A DNA stretch of 64,000 nucleotides, taken from contig CM034305.1 of the NCBI GenBank assembly GCA_019925795.1, positions 89,130,433 to 89,194,432 of the forward strand, in the 5' to 3' direction. Of this stretch, positions 11,030 through 24,491 are shown piece after piece (the first letter of the stretch is position 1; each line of letters starts with the position of its first letter). The notes below the pieces were generated by a model, which ran no database searches, was not told the origin of the DNA, and worked only from the letters and a program-made list of their open reading frames with translations. The translations under genes were made by a program, and so were the position numbers. Source of the DNA: Dendrobium chrysotoxum (lineage: Eukaryota > Streptophyta > Magnoliopsida > Asparagales > Orchidaceae).

Positions 11030-14000
11030 TGATCGTCAGAAACCTGTGGACCTCCAAAAGGACAACAAGACACCGCCGCCCTGCGGGGCGAGATAGTGTA
11101 TGCCAATGGGAGCATAGATTCCATCACACATATGATTAACCATTGAGGATAGTGGCTCTCACCAGCACACCCCGATAGGTAACGATATATGTGACCTTAT
11201 CATCACAACGGGTTTCCCCCACCTGATACATTAGCTCGGGTGAGGCTTATTTAAAAGTGGGATTCGGTTTCTCACAAGCGCAAGCCCCCATGGTTAATTA
11301 CATCTCAGGCCAAGGCCTAAGAAAACTCTCGATTAAGGATTCTATATTATTCTTCCCAAATTGGGATTGGCACATAGGGAGAAGACAAGGAAATCCTACT
11401 CAAAGGGAAAGAAAGGTTCAACTAGGCTTAGTCGACATGCACGGCTCAGATCAGCATCCGGAGGGACTAAGGTAGTGAGAAGAAACTGGGGAAAAGAAAA
11501 TCATGCACTTGAAGCATGTGTGAGAGAAGGATGAATGTGGCGTCATCCGCATGACATAGATGGGTAGGGTTTATAGCCTCTGAAGGAAAGGAGACTTACC
11601 TACTGATGAGGCATACTATGAAACAATAATATCCTTGAATCCTAGATCTAGAGTGGGTTTAGTATTCTACACAATACTAACACCCGTGTCCTAGCTAATG
11701 CATCATGGACTTATATCCTGCTTAAAAAGGAAGGCCAGCTAACTACCTAGTCACATAAAATCCATGCTGTCCAAGTCTTTATGAAAGATGGGTAGGTAGT
11801 TTGGTTATCAGAAGTAGGGCCGACGTCTAGAGAGTCTCCTAGATGGCCCTGGACTTATGTAGGGTGTAAGCTCATAGAACTAATGCAATTAAAATTTTAA
11901 TTTAGTTAGTTTCTAATGCAATGCATGCTAGTTAAAGTCTCCAAATTAGGTATGCATGAAATTTAAAAAAAAGCTTATAAAATATTTTTTTAGAAAAGAC
12001 TAGACTTCCCCTGATCCAGTACCTCATCCTCATAGGTCGGATTATCTGGACTCTACCTGCAGGCGATGAAGTGTCTTATAGCAAGGAGAGAGAAGATATA
12101 TTAATATGCATGTGACCACGGATGATTCTGGCTATTTTCTAGGTCGTTATATTTCTAAGTTATTTAATTCTTAAAATTTTAAATAATAGTTATGAGTAGA
12201 AGAATTTTATTCCTAAAGAGCCTAGCGAAATCAGGCCAAGCACATGCAAGAAAGAAACCTAAGAAAAGCAGAAAATTTCTACTGCACACATAGAATAAAC
12301 ATATCAATATAAATCCACGGATCAGAGTAAGAAAGAGTCCACAGTCCACGATAAGTGCCGTATAAGTACAACCCAAGGTCTGTAGAAAAGTAATGGTGGC
12401 CAGGCCCCACCGATAACAACCTGGATTCTAATCCTATTGAACGACGCAAGTCTTAAAAGCCGGGCATTTTATCTTCAAGTCTTCATCTTTAAGCCTTAAT
12501 GTGGATCACCTTCATGCCTTAATATAGATCATCTCCGGGTTCTTCTATGAACCATCTCCAGAAGGGTACCCAAATGAATAAGAAATTCCCTGTAAAGGGC
12601 CTTTCTTTTTCTCTTTGGGTACATAGTATTTAAAATGCTAGACTTTTGAAGATTTTCACAACTCAATATAAATTACATCAAATTACATTATGAAAAAGAA
12701 AATCTAGACCCGAACTGAACCTGCAAGGTTATACTAATAAAATCCCAAGCAGTTATATATAACAACCCAAACTATTAATATTTGTGCAGAAAAGGAAACA
12801 CACTTGGCCACGCTCTTATTCATTTGGGGGCTAAGCATTTTGGAGCACCTGTAGCAAGCATTTATAATTTATGATTTATCATATTAACCCCCATTTATTT
12901 TAGCACTGCATGAGCATGGCCACCTGCATAAGACTAAGTCAGTATAAAACGTCCCTAGCCTAGGGGTAGATCTAACGCACAAGAAATCACATTACAGATA
13001 AAATACAGTGTAGTAATAAAATAAACACTCACAGCAAATCATATCAACTAGCACATGTGCCACATGCAAGAGCGTCATAGCACAGAAACAAAAAAAGTAA
13101 AACATCGGCCTAACCTAGAACTAGAAGTGGTGCCTTAGCAAACAATTCTATGTGTGTATAGTAGGCTTGTGTGGCTTTGGATGAGTCTTATATCAGGTAA
13201 TTAGTTTAAGTTATTTTGAGTTTGGGTTTGTTGAAGGCTAGAAAAGGAGAGAATTTGATTAAAGTTTAAATATTAATAAATTAGGGTCCATTTTTAATTA
13301 CTTTAGTTGGTTAGTTCATTTTAATACTAAGGGTAATATTATTTAAAGTTTAAGTTACATTAGCAGATTTTAGAGAATCCGGGGTGTTCAAAAAGGTCAT
13401 TATTAGAAACAAGTTGGGTCTAGGGGAGTTAGTATTTTTATTAAATACTAGATCTTACCATAAGTAATTAGACTATTAGTTTGTTAGATTTGAAGTTTTC
13501 TAGGTAAAGTTATGATTTTAGGAGTTTTGGGCCCTAGTTATTGAACTACGGTTGGCCGGAGAGTTGACTTTTCTAATTAGGTTTATTTTTGGAAAGTTAA
13601 TATTTTTAATGAATAGTAGACTTTGATTAGAGTTGAGTGCTTTTTAATTTATTTCATTTGGATTTTTTCTGTAATTAGTTACGAATTTTCAAAGTTTTGG
13701 TATTATAAGGTCTTTTAGGTTCGAGTTAGATTTGCTTCCCAATTTTATAACTCCTAGGATTTGAGTATGTTTTGATGAATTTTATTTAGTTAATATTTGA
13801 TTAAGAGGTGATTAATATTTTGATTAGATTTTAGTTCAAGTTTATGTTCAAATTCTACCTCCTAGTGATTTCGTATGTTGATTGTAATTTGATTAAAGAT
13901 TAAGTGTTTTAATGCATTTATGATTTAGATTATAATTAGTTTTATTATTTTATTAATGAATTAAGGGAAACTAATCCTAGGATAACATGTCACTAAGTTT

Positions 14001-15124
14001 TCTATGTTTAGTGTTTCTATCATAATGGAGCATGCAATCCTAAGTCTGAGTTTTCTAAGACTCAGTCCTTAATTTTTGTCCTTATGTGTCACTAGTGCTA
14101 TAGGGAATGAAAAAATGTTTTTATTTCTAACCCTTTAGACACTCGTATATGTGTAAATGGGTTCAATGATCTATAATAAAATAAAAGAAGAAAATTACCT
14201 GAGAATTGAAGTTTCTACAGGGCCCTAAGGGTAGAGTCGTACACACAGATGGGCTCCCTATAGGCTATCTAAGTTTTAAGAAAACTCATAACATCAAGGG
14301 CTATGACCCGGTGGTATCGCTCGTAGCACCCCCACCAGAATGAATGGGGGCGACTGATGCTCGGATCCGATTGTCCAAGCTCCTTCGTCTAGTGCTCCTA
14401 AAAAGCTCCTTCTTTGCTTCCCCACGTGTACCTCGCAAACGCACAAAGAAAAGAACAAAGATTGGAGGAGAGCAGGATCATGTTCAATATACAAATAATC
14501 AAAATAAAATGCAATTAAAAAAACATACCTTTTCTTTTGTCTGGATGTTAACTTGGTTGTTTGCTCTCCAGGACTGTCCAAATTTTAAAAGCTCTCCCAC
14601 ATTATTTCTAAAAGATGATTTCTCTTTTTATTGTTAAGGAATGTAAGCATCTCATTGGTAGGCATGTCTTGTCAAAGCCAGACATGCCTTTAACCCACCC
14701 TTGATTTCAGTTCAGCATTTAAGCCAAACTCGAACCAAAGGGGATTTTTTATGCTATTTAATGTTTCCACGTTTTAAGAAAGCAATCAAAATACTTGACA
14801 CAATTACCCATATCAACTCCCAACAGAGCAAAGAAGAAAACCTGTCTTGAAATCAAATCCCAAATAAAAGTTTTCAACTTTAAACCCAAACATACTTTCA
14901 ACCCACATGTGTAAGCTCATCTTTAGAAGAAAATGCAAGTAAGAAGAAGAAAATCATCCATGAAAAAGAGAGCTAAGAGAGGCTTTTAGTATCGAGCTCC
15001 TTAAATATAAAACAATTCATAAGGTCTCAAAAATCCAAAACAACTCATAGAATCTCTCAAACAAAGCAAAACATAGAACTTTTCGATGCAAAACAAACAA
15101 CGAGTTTCTTTAAACGTGGGGTAA
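11030..15124 (+). repeat. Giant direct repeat, copy B
   Basis: From 11,785 to 15,124 it matches copy A. The part 11,030-11,784 matches inverted copy C (for example the CGCCGCCCTGCGGGGCG block near 11,075 and the AACACCCGTGTCCTAGC block near 11,682). Copy B lacks a 20-base piece near 13,384 and has a small extra piece near 13,505 compared with A. It ends at 15,124 at the same base where A ends, so 15,124 is a junction. No coding domain is visible. Confidence 0.75.
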
Positions 15125-16210
15125 GACCCCAACATTAGTTAGGTTCGGACTACTGTGTTCCGGTGTCCAAATTTAGAGTTAGGATCCGGGGCAGGCTTTG
15201 AGTTATAAGACCCCAACCTCCGGGAATATAATCCCAATTTTTTAATAAAATGCTCAACTCGAATTAAACATTCTTTCAATCCAAAATTTAAAGCCCGACA
15301 CTTAGCTTAGGTCGGGGCACTTCTGAATTATTTCAGAATCCTAAAGTGTCCCCTACCCTTCTTCATTTGATTCCAAAATAAGTGTTCAATCTTGCTCCAA
15401 TCCCATTTAAAATTCTAATTTTATCTCTTTGATATCATTCATAGAAAATCTCTAAATAAAATTTCTGTCATTATTTTAATCGAAAGTTTTCATAGGGGAC
15501 TACGGTCTCCCACGATGTAATTAACTATGAAGGCTTGCGCTCGTAGGAGATTTAGAACCCACAACTGATTTTTAAAATTGATTTTCAAAATTTAATTAGT
15601 CTTCATTGGAAAAATTAAATTATTGATTATCGTTATGTTCGAATGATTATTAACAAATGATATCTTCTCCCTTCTATATATCTTTTGTTAAAATGATTTC
15701 GAATATGAAATTAACGATCACTTCCCTTGATTATCGTAGCTTGATATTTGACTGAACTTTATTTTGAGCCTTCGGGGCCATATAAAGTTCTCTCTTAAAT
15801 CTGGTTATGATATTCAAGATAGAATTTATAATTCTAAATCTTAACCCCATCCTGAAATTTTATTTTCACCTCCCGATGTGATATACTTTTTCTAATGGAT
15901 GTTCGATTTTAGAATTGAAAATTTTAACATTAATTTAAATTTTCCAAAGAAAACTAAAATTTTCAAATCCCGCTTTTCAAACAACACCCAACACTTACAT
16001 GGATAAGTTAGGCCGCGGCCGTGCAATCATTGCGACAATGATTGCCCGCTGCGGTAATCATTGCCTGCGGTTGCGGGACCCAATCCGGAGCTGACGCATG
16101 GCCACCCAGCCGCCGCCACTGCACGTGTCCTCCCAATCATTGTCCGGGATGGTCGGATTCAATCCCAGACTGCCACGTGACCCACCAAGCCGTCATTTCC
16201 TATTTTAGGT
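15125..16210 (-). repeat. Fragment related to the giant repeat, with hairpin and G-box motifs
   Basis: At 15,500-15,560 a GATGTAATTAAC...AAGGCTTGCGC segment is homologous to 21,200-21,235 in inverted copy C, in the same orientation. TAAGACCCCAAC occurs twice (15,122 and 15,206). The 16,010-16,200 part is GC-richer, has three AATCATTG words close together, and contains two ACGTG cores (GCACGTGTCC and CCACGTGAC), as expected in a promoter-like U3 region. Function not shown. Confidence 0.45.
15314..15353. repeat. Imperfect palindrome
   Basis: GGGGCACTT...CTGAATTATTTCAG...AAGTGTCCCC forms an outer and an inner stem. A structural motif inside a repeat; its role is unknown. Confidence 0.7.
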
Positions 16211-16224
16211 TAAAATAATTATTT

Positions 16225-16414
16225 TTTAAAATCTTTTTTTAAAAGATATTTAAATGATTATTTAAAATTAATTTAAAATAAAATATTTATAAAATATGTT
16301 TTATTATTATTATTTATTATCATTATTAATATTTCTATTATTATTATTATTATTATTATTTTATTATTAATATTATGATTATTATAATTATTATTATAAT
16401 TATCATAATTAGTA

Positions 16415-16464
<50 letters not shown>

Positions 16465-17190
16465 TAAAAATATTCAAATTGTTTTAATTTTATTTATCAT
16501 TATTACTATTATTATTACTTAATTTTAATTATAATTATTATTATTATCATTTAATTTTAATCATTATTATTATTATTATTACCCCTTTTAAAGTTATAAT
16601 TACTATTATTTTAAACCTTTAATTATTTTTGTGATTATTATTTTAAATTGTTATTAGTATTGTTATTATTATCTTGAAATTAATATTACTATTATTATTA
16701 TTTAATTATTATTTTAAATTATAGATTATTATTATTTTATCATTATTATTATTATTATTAATTTATCATTATCTTTATTTTATTATTATCATTATTTTCA
16801 TTATTATTTATTATTATTATTATTATTATTTTAAAATTCCCATTATTATATAATTATTATCATAATCATTGCAATTATTATTTTAATTATTATACTATTA
16901 TTGTTATTATTTTAAAATTATTTTAATTATTACAATATTATCATTATTTTTAAATTATAATCATTACAGTTATTTTAAAACTATTTAAATTATTTATTGT
17001 TATTATTATTACTATTATCATGTTTATATTTATCATGGTTATTATTATTTTAATCTTTTTTCCAAAATTATAATTATTACCTTTATTATTAACTATTATT
17101 ATCATTACTACTTTCAATCTATTATCATTATTATTAATATTATCATTATTATATCATTATTTTTATTATTTTATTCTTATTTATTACTTA
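16225..17190. repeat. Long ATT/TTA microsatellite tract
   Basis: About 950 bases dominated by TTA/ATT trinucleotides, with runs such as 16,413-16,464 that are almost pure and more decayed stretches between. Sits between the two inverted copies of the giant repeat. Confidence 0.9.
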
Positions 17191-17799
17191 TTTATTTTAA
17201 AATCCAAAAAACATTAATAATTGATTTAGTTTACTTTAAGTAATTATTTTTAAATATTAATTATTTTAAATTGTTTTTTATAAAATCTTTTTTAAATGCA
17301 TTTGACTTAAATAATTCATATCCTTTTCGTTTTAAGTCAGATTTTGACCCACAATACTTTAAATTTTTTAGAAAAATGTGAACTTTAATTTAAAACTACT
17401 TTCAGGAATAAAAACCTCTTTTTTTGGCAGATATTTTATGTACTACCTAATTTCTTAATTATTTAACTATTATTTAATTATTTTAAAACTAAAAATTAGT
17501 TTAAAATTACAAAATATTTTGAAACTCTCCTGTAGTGACCAGGTGGACCTCCCATACCTATGCATTAAGCTATCTTTATATTATTTTATTTTTAAAACTT
17601 ATATTATTCTTATATTTATATTATTATTATATATCCTGATATCTATGTATTTTAAAACTATTTTTAAAATTACTCATTATTAAAATTCCCAAATTATGAG
17701 AGGTACACCTCCTTGAAATTTTAAACCTAAGCTATGTATATGAATAGCATTCATGTGGGAAGGATTAGTGAATGATTGTGTCCCAATCATTCACTAATC

Positions 17800-20700
17800 A
17801 CTTCATTAGTCCTATTTTACTTAGTGTTTCATAGTCCTTGCATGTGTAGGATGCACAAGCACTTAGTTTAGGCTCTCCTAGATCTAAGGACATGGTGTGC
17901 TTATGTTTTGCTGCATTTTTCTTATGTTACCCCAAGGGTTAGTCAAGACATTGATTTAAAACCTATTTAATATAGCGACACTTTAAGGACAATAATTAAG
18001 GACCCGTTTAGTTGACTTAAAAAAATTCTAAGAGCTAGGGTTTACCTCTGATTGACTTGAAACTTGAACCACATGAACTTAGTGACATCTTAAACCCCCT
18101 AGAATTTTTTAGGAATTTTTAAAGCCCTTAAACCTCTTAATTAACGAACCCTAATTTACCCGTTAATTAGGACCTAGAAACTTCAGAAAATTCTAAAAAA
18201 TTCAAATGAAATCAGAAATTACTCATAATATATCAAACTCTTCAAAATTCAGTCCTTAACCCAAGAAAATTGAAACCACTTTAATTGGACTTCAATCTGA
18301 ACCTTAATTTAATTTTGATTAAAAATCACCTTTTAATTTAATTAAATAATTTAAAATTATTAAAAATTCCAAAATTTTCCCAAACACTTGGGAACACTTC
18401 TTTAGGTCATTACTGGCCTTTGGGGGTGATTTCAAGTAGTTTGGAACTAATTTGGATCAAAATCCCTAAAACAGCCTTTAATTAAATAATTTCAATAATT
18501 CATTAAATAACCCAAACTTTAAAAATTCATAACTAATTCTAGAAAACTCCAAATTGAGTAAACTCAAAGTCGTTCAACTCACATTAGGGTCTAGTATTTA
18601 TTAAAAATATTAGGATTTCATAAATCAACTTAAATCAAAAAGTCAACAATCTGGTCAAACTTAGGTCAAAGTAAGGCCAAAACTTCGGAAATTCATAACT
18701 TTGGTTAGAAGAGTCTAATTTGGGCATGCTTACAGTCTAACTGATCGGGTTAATGTCTATTATTTAATAAAAATACTAAACATTCACAAACCCCCTTTAA
18801 TCAAAAAGTCAATATTGGACCCCTTTGATCTAGCGGATAGGGTGACCCCGGACCCTCTAATAACTCACTGACTCAACTTAAAATTCAGAAAATATTATCC
18901 TAAGTTTTCAGTTAACACCCTAATATGATAATAAATTAATTAATATCATATCTCTTTAACCTCTACCCAACTAAATCAACTTAATCAACCCCGACTGCTA
19001 CTAGGTAACCCAGGCCTACGAGGTTATTGACTTGGCCCCAAGGAAGGTGAAATAAACTTCATAGCCTCGATGTGAAACAAAGGTAGTAATCATCGAACCA
19101 TTAAAATATACCTAATTTAATTTTTAATGCACCAACACTTAAACTCAAACCTAAGGCAACTTTAACTAACTACCCAGCTTAGGATACACCCCAGCTACAT
19201 AGCCCTCTACACACTGTAGAATTGCTTGCTAGGACACCACTTCTAGACCTAGGCTAGGCCGGTATTTACTTTTCTGTTGTGTGCCAAGTTTTTTGGGATT
19301 TCACTGCATGTTGTGATTGAAATGTTGTTGGTATGTTTGTTTACTTTTACTACGCTCTGTGAACTAATGTGATTGCACGATAGATTACCCATATATTAGG
19401 ATCAACTTTGATACTAATGATATTTTTTGCAGGTGGCCATGTTCATGCAGCGCTAATAAAATGGGGCAATAATCATGATTTAAATACTAACATTATTTTA
19501 TGCAGGCGTTTAGAAATTACTCAGCCCCCCTAAATAAATGAGGGCTAATAATAAATCATAATGATAAATTAATACATGTGCTCCAGAACTGCATAGCCCT
19601 CAATTAATTAAAAGAGCATGGCCAAGTTTGGCTGGCACGAATGTTTTCTTTACATGTGTTTATAACTGCTTGGGATGACTTTTATTAGGATAACCTTACA
19701 GGAGAGTCTAGATTTTATTATTTTCATTAATATAATTATCTGTAATATTGGTTTGAGTTGTGAAAATGTCTTTGAGTTGGGATATCCTTATCTGACTTAA
19801 GTTCCAAAAGAAGAAGGCATCCTCAAGAGGGAGAGTCTTCTTCCGTTTAGAAGATCGAGTTCGGATGGCTTTTAGATATCTAAAGAGAAAAGGCAATACC
19901 CCTTTAAGGGGGAATTACCTCTTCGTTTGGATATTCAAGCCACGACGAATCCAAGGAGATCGAAGATGAGAGATATAAGGAGTCCAAGGAAGGAGTCCAA
20001 GAAGACTAAATATTTGAAGACCCAATATCCCACTCAAAGTCATTTGCGTCATTTCTAGGATTAGAAATTCGGGTTGTTGGCAGTGGTGCCCGGCCACTTT
20101 AATTTTCTACAGACCCTGGTTTGTAATTAAGGGCAGTTAGCCTATAGATATTTATTTGATTGGTTTGATTATTTTAATGTATTTTATTTATGATCATGTG
20201 CCTTTAGGGTTTCCTGATCTTCATAGTTTATTGGCGATTTACATGCCGTTTTTATTTTAGCCTGGACTTCGTTAGGCTCTCTAAGGACTAAAATATTTTC
20301 TACTCATAACTAATACTTAAAATTTTAAGGTTTAAATAACATAGAAACCTAATGACCTAGGAAACTGTCGAAATCATCCGGGGTCGCATGCATATTATTA
20401 TATTTCTCTCCCTCCTTGTTATAAGATACTTCCTTGCCTGTGGGTAGAATCCAGATAATCCGACCTATTAGGATGAGGTGCTGGATCTAGAGAAGTCTAG
20501 TCTTTTCTAAAAATTATTTTTATAAGCCTTTTTAAAATTCTATGCATATCTTATTTGAGATTATTAACCAGCATGCATTGCATTAGAAATCAACTAAATT
20601 AAAATTTTAATTGTATTAGCTCTAGAAGCATTCACCTTATATAAGTCTGGGGCCAATTAGGAAACTCTCTAGACGTCAGCCCTATTTTCAAGAATTATAA

Positions 20701-21470
20701 TTTACCCACCCATCTTTCATAAAATGACTGGACTTATGATTTTGATGAGACTAGGTGGTTAGCTGGCTCCCCAATCCAGGCGGGGGTAAGTCCAGGTTTT
20801 GCATTGCATTAGCTAGGACACGGGTGTTAGTGTTGCGTAGAAGACTAGACCCACTCTAGATCTAGGATTCAAGACTACTATTATTTCATAGTATGCCTCA
20901 TCAGTAGGTAAGTCTTCTATCGTCCAGAGGCTATAAACCCTACATATCCGCGTCACACGGATGACACCACCTCTATCCTTCTCTCCTATATATTTTGAGT
21001 GCATGATTTATTTCTTTTCTCCAATTTCTTCTCACTATCTTAGTCCCTCTGGATGCTAATTTGAGCCGTGCATATTGACTAAGCCTACTTGAATCTTTCT
21101 TCCCCTTTGAGTAGGACTTCATAGTTTCCACCCTATGTGTCAATCCCAATTTGGGTAGAATAATGTAAAATTCTTAATCGAGAGTATTCTCAGGCCTCAG
21201 CCTGAGATGTAATTAACCACGAGGGCTTGCGCCTGTAGGAAATCGAATCCCACTATCAAATAAATCTCACTCAAGCTGATGTATTGGGTGAGAAAAATCT
21301 GTTGTGATGATCAGATTGTACATATTATTATCCATCGGGGTGATATGATGAGAGCCGCTATCCTCAATGGTTAATCATATGTGTCATCAAATCTGCCCTC
21401 CCATTGGTAATATTGTCTCCCCCCGCGGGGCGGCGGTGTTTTGTCCTTTCGAAGGTCCACAAATATACTT
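17800..21470 (-). repeat. Giant repeat, inverted diverged copy C
   Basis: Reads as the reverse complement of copy A/B with more divergence. Clear anchors are the GC block at 21,420-21,465 (against 11,060-11,100), the GACACGGGTGTTAG segment at 20,817 (against 11,682), the AATCCGACCTATTAGGATGAGG segment at 20,456 (against 12,020-12,050), the AAAAGACTAG equivalent near 20,500, and CCACTTCTAGACCTAGGC at 19,237 (against 13,115). The left limit is vague. No coding motif is visible. Confidence 0.7.
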
Positions 21471-22144
21471 AATATTAAGCATGTGATATACTGAGTACGT
21501 GAGATATGAGGTTTAGATAGTATGTATACATTATTATATGATTTTACTGCATTGATTTGATTTTAATAATCTTTACTGAATTTTTGATTTGAGGTTTTAT
21601 CCGATTATAAAGACATGATTGATTTTTAAATTTTACCCTCATATAGGGTTACAACTTTATCAGCTGTTGTGCCGTAGTGTTTTACTGTTTATAGATTTTA
21701 CTGCTATTGTATTTGAGTTTTACTATTCTTGCACTGATTCAATGATCATACGTATGTAACTGCTATGATTTGACTGTTGATATACATATTGCTCCTTTAC
21801 CATACTTTAAATTTAGTTATAAGTTTTCGTTGCTTTCTATGCTTGTGAGCCGATTTTATATGGTTAAATGATTTCAGGTCACGGTAGAGGATCAGGAGTG
21901 TAAGGCTGGTCATGATTTCTTCAGGTTCAAGTTTTTTTTATTTTAGTTATTATTTTATGCTCAGGAGTGGATAAATATGTGATGATTGTATAAATCCTAA
22001 GTAGTGTATATGACTTTTGAGAAAATGAATTATAGAATAACTTTTTGGTGTTTATTATTGATAGATGATATTAGATAGCTCTAATTATTATTTTTTAAAA
22101 GATTAAAGGAATAATTTTTCCAATTTAAATTCTAGGGCATCACA
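21471..22144 (-). other. Flank of copy C, possible LTR terminus at 22,144
   Basis: AT-rich. Read on the minus strand from 22,144 the sequence starts TGTGATGCCCTAG, which resembles the start of many plant Ty3-type LTRs. No matching 5-bp target duplication (GTTCA expected) was found at a plausible left end, so the boundary is tentative. Confidence 0.3.
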
Positions 22145-22477
22145 GTTCACTTGGGCAGAAGTACGTCCGTCGTAACTGTCTCAGTATATAGATTTCAATG
22201 ACAGAAGTTTAGCGAATTTCCCATAATGCCTCTACAAACTTCTCCTGTAGGCTTTCCTCCGGGTGTCTCATTCAGGAGTCACAGCTGGTTCAAGTTTTAT
22301 CTCCCATCCGGTGGCAAAACAAATTTAAAGAAGAGAGTAAAATTTTTTGGTTGAGAAACCCTAAAATACATATAAGGTTGATAAAAATCATTGAATATGT
22401 TAGGCTCATCATTTGATTCCTAATAATAAATTTAAGTCGAGATGCAATGCTATATGAAACGTAATATTTAAACATAA

Positions 22478-23330
22478 TAACAACATCAAACCTTCACTAC
22501 ATTGGGTCGGCAACATAAATTATTTTTCTCTATTGTATATTGTTAAGAGTCAAACTCTCACTTAAATCTAAAAAAATATGTCATTTCTAATATTTTCTAA
22601 TGATCATTTTAGATCTATCTATATCTTCCTAAACATAGTCCAAATCTAATACATCTACTCTCCTAATTGGGTTATCGAAGGCTGAAGTTCCATGTGTTCA
22701 AAACATCTAAGATGACTCTCTCTAATTTTATCTGTAACTGGAGCTACTTCAATTTTTTTACGTATATTCTCATTTTGCATTTTATCTCTAAGAGTGAATC
22801 CACTTATCCACCTGAGCATTCTCATCTCTGCAACACAACATAATTGTGTGATTCTCTTTTAATGGCCAAAATTCTACTCTATAAAATATTGCAAGTCTCA
22901 CCGCCATCTTATAAAATTTTCCCTTAAGTTTGAGGGGTACTTGTTTTGCCAAACAACAAACCCGATGCATTCCTCTACTTGAATAATCCAACTTAAATTC
23001 TACTAATAATATCCCCATCTATTTCACCACCGATTTGAATAATAGATCTGATATATCTAAAATGTGTACTTTTTTTAATTAATTGATAGTCCAAAGTCAC
23101 AATCACCCACTAGATCTATTAATACTAAAATTGTACTCCACATATTTATCTTTATATATACTCAAATGAAGACCTTTAGACTCCAAGGTTGACCTCCATA
23201 ATTCAAGTTTTTCTACAACTCCCTCTCTAAATCTTATCAACAAAAAATATATAAAAGCATAGACTAGGATACATCCTCTTGCAAATGTCTAGTAAGAACA
23301 TCCATAACTAAATGGTGCTACCTAACTTTT
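22478..23330 (-). pseudogene. RTE-type LINE reverse transcriptase, decayed C-terminal part
   Basis: On the minus strand the frame at 22,788-23,018 contains VPLKLKGKFYKMAVRLA, then AIFYRVEFWPLKE, then a DENAQVDKW-like piece. This matches the region after the polymerase domain of plant RTE-type LINEs (VPLKLKGKFYRTAIRPA, YGAECWP, AEMRMLRWM in the family). Downstream, 22,660-22,790 corresponds to the RLRWFGHV region, broken by frameshifts. The 3' end has the expected short TTG-type tail (AACAACATC on the plus strand, near 22,478). The segment 23,020-23,330 probably encodes more of the reverse transcriptase, but is badly decayed. Dead copy. Confidence 0.8.
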
Positions 23331-24371
23331 TATCACATCAACAAAAATTAACTAAGCGTGTTGCTCTCTTGAGCTAAGCTTGGCAGATGTTGTGAATTTT
23401 TTAGAAAGAAAGATGAAGAGTGCTTGCACCACTAAGAGAAGGAGAATTTGATAGAAAACCTAGAACCAAAAACATACACAAAAGATTTCAAAGTGGGTAA
23501 ATGTTCTGAACCTTAATGTAAAGATGCACAAAAAGCCATTGAATAACCCGCTAAAAGGGGCAATTTATGGTGAAAGTAACAACTTGATTGGTGTCAACTT
23601 AGAGTGATGATGAAAGGGTTATTTGGGTAGTGATGAAACATGTATTCAAGATTTGAACATATTTGATGCTGAATTTTTTAGGCAATCAAAAGGAGAAAAA
23701 TTGGGAGTAACTCCATATAAAAGGTTTGGGATATTAGAAAATTGCTAATGTTATTTTATGGATTTTGAATCAATGGTTAAAAGTTATGGTATTTTTAATA
23801 CAATTGCTCATAGTAAGAAATAGTCTTTTTATATTTGATTTTAGTTATATTAACTTAGGGTTAATATTTAGGAGAGTTTTGAATATGTTATATGTGTTAT
23901 AGGGTTGAGAAAAGCTAGGCTTAAGGCTAAGTGAAGGAGGCAAAAACTATGCGGGTAAAGAGGAGAAATAAGAGTGAGAAAAAATAATCAAGGACTCATT
24001 AAAGACTTAGGGGACTAGCCACCAAGCTTCATTAGACAGCGGAGTTCCACCTTGAATTTGTATAAAGAAAAATATATATTTCTAAATGAATCTAAAAGTA
24101 CACAGAAAAGTCTTATTTATAAGCATTTCAAAGCCTAAACAACTTAGAAAAATTTAACAGTAAATAAAATACTATTACGTAAATTGATACCTTGTCATAA
24201 TACAAAGAGAAAGAAAATAAGATAAATAAATAAAATTTGAAGTTACAAATACATAATAATTCGGATTTGCCAAATAAGAAAAGAAAGTAGTCCTGAAATC
24301 AAGCAATTTATGAAGATTTTTTACTTCTTGACTTGTATAACTCAGCTTTCCATAAAGGAGCCTTAAATTAA
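23331..24371. other. No gene recognised
   Basis: AT-rich sequence with only short frames. I see no repeat, RNA or protein signature that I can support. Confidence 0.5.
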
Positions 24372-24491
24372 GGCTTCGTTTGGGATGGCTTTCTCGCTGC
24401 TTCTTAAAGCAGATTTTTTGTACAAAAATTTAAATTTTTTTACTAAAAAACTGCTTTAAGAAGCATCAAGAAAGCCGTCCCAAACCAAGCC
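24372..24491. mobile_element. MITE, GGCTTCGTTTGGGA family, TAA target duplication
   Basis: A 120-bp foldback. The ends GGCTTCGTTTGGGATGGC and GCCGTCCCAAACCAAGCC are inverted, and the inner parts CTGCTTCTTAAAGCAG and CTGCTTTAAGAAGC also pair. It is flanked by TAA on both sides. A 3-bp TAA-type duplication plus a short palindromic body fits a Tourist-like (PIF/Harbinger) MITE. This is the best-preserved copy and serves as reference for the other copies in the window. Confidence 0.9.
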
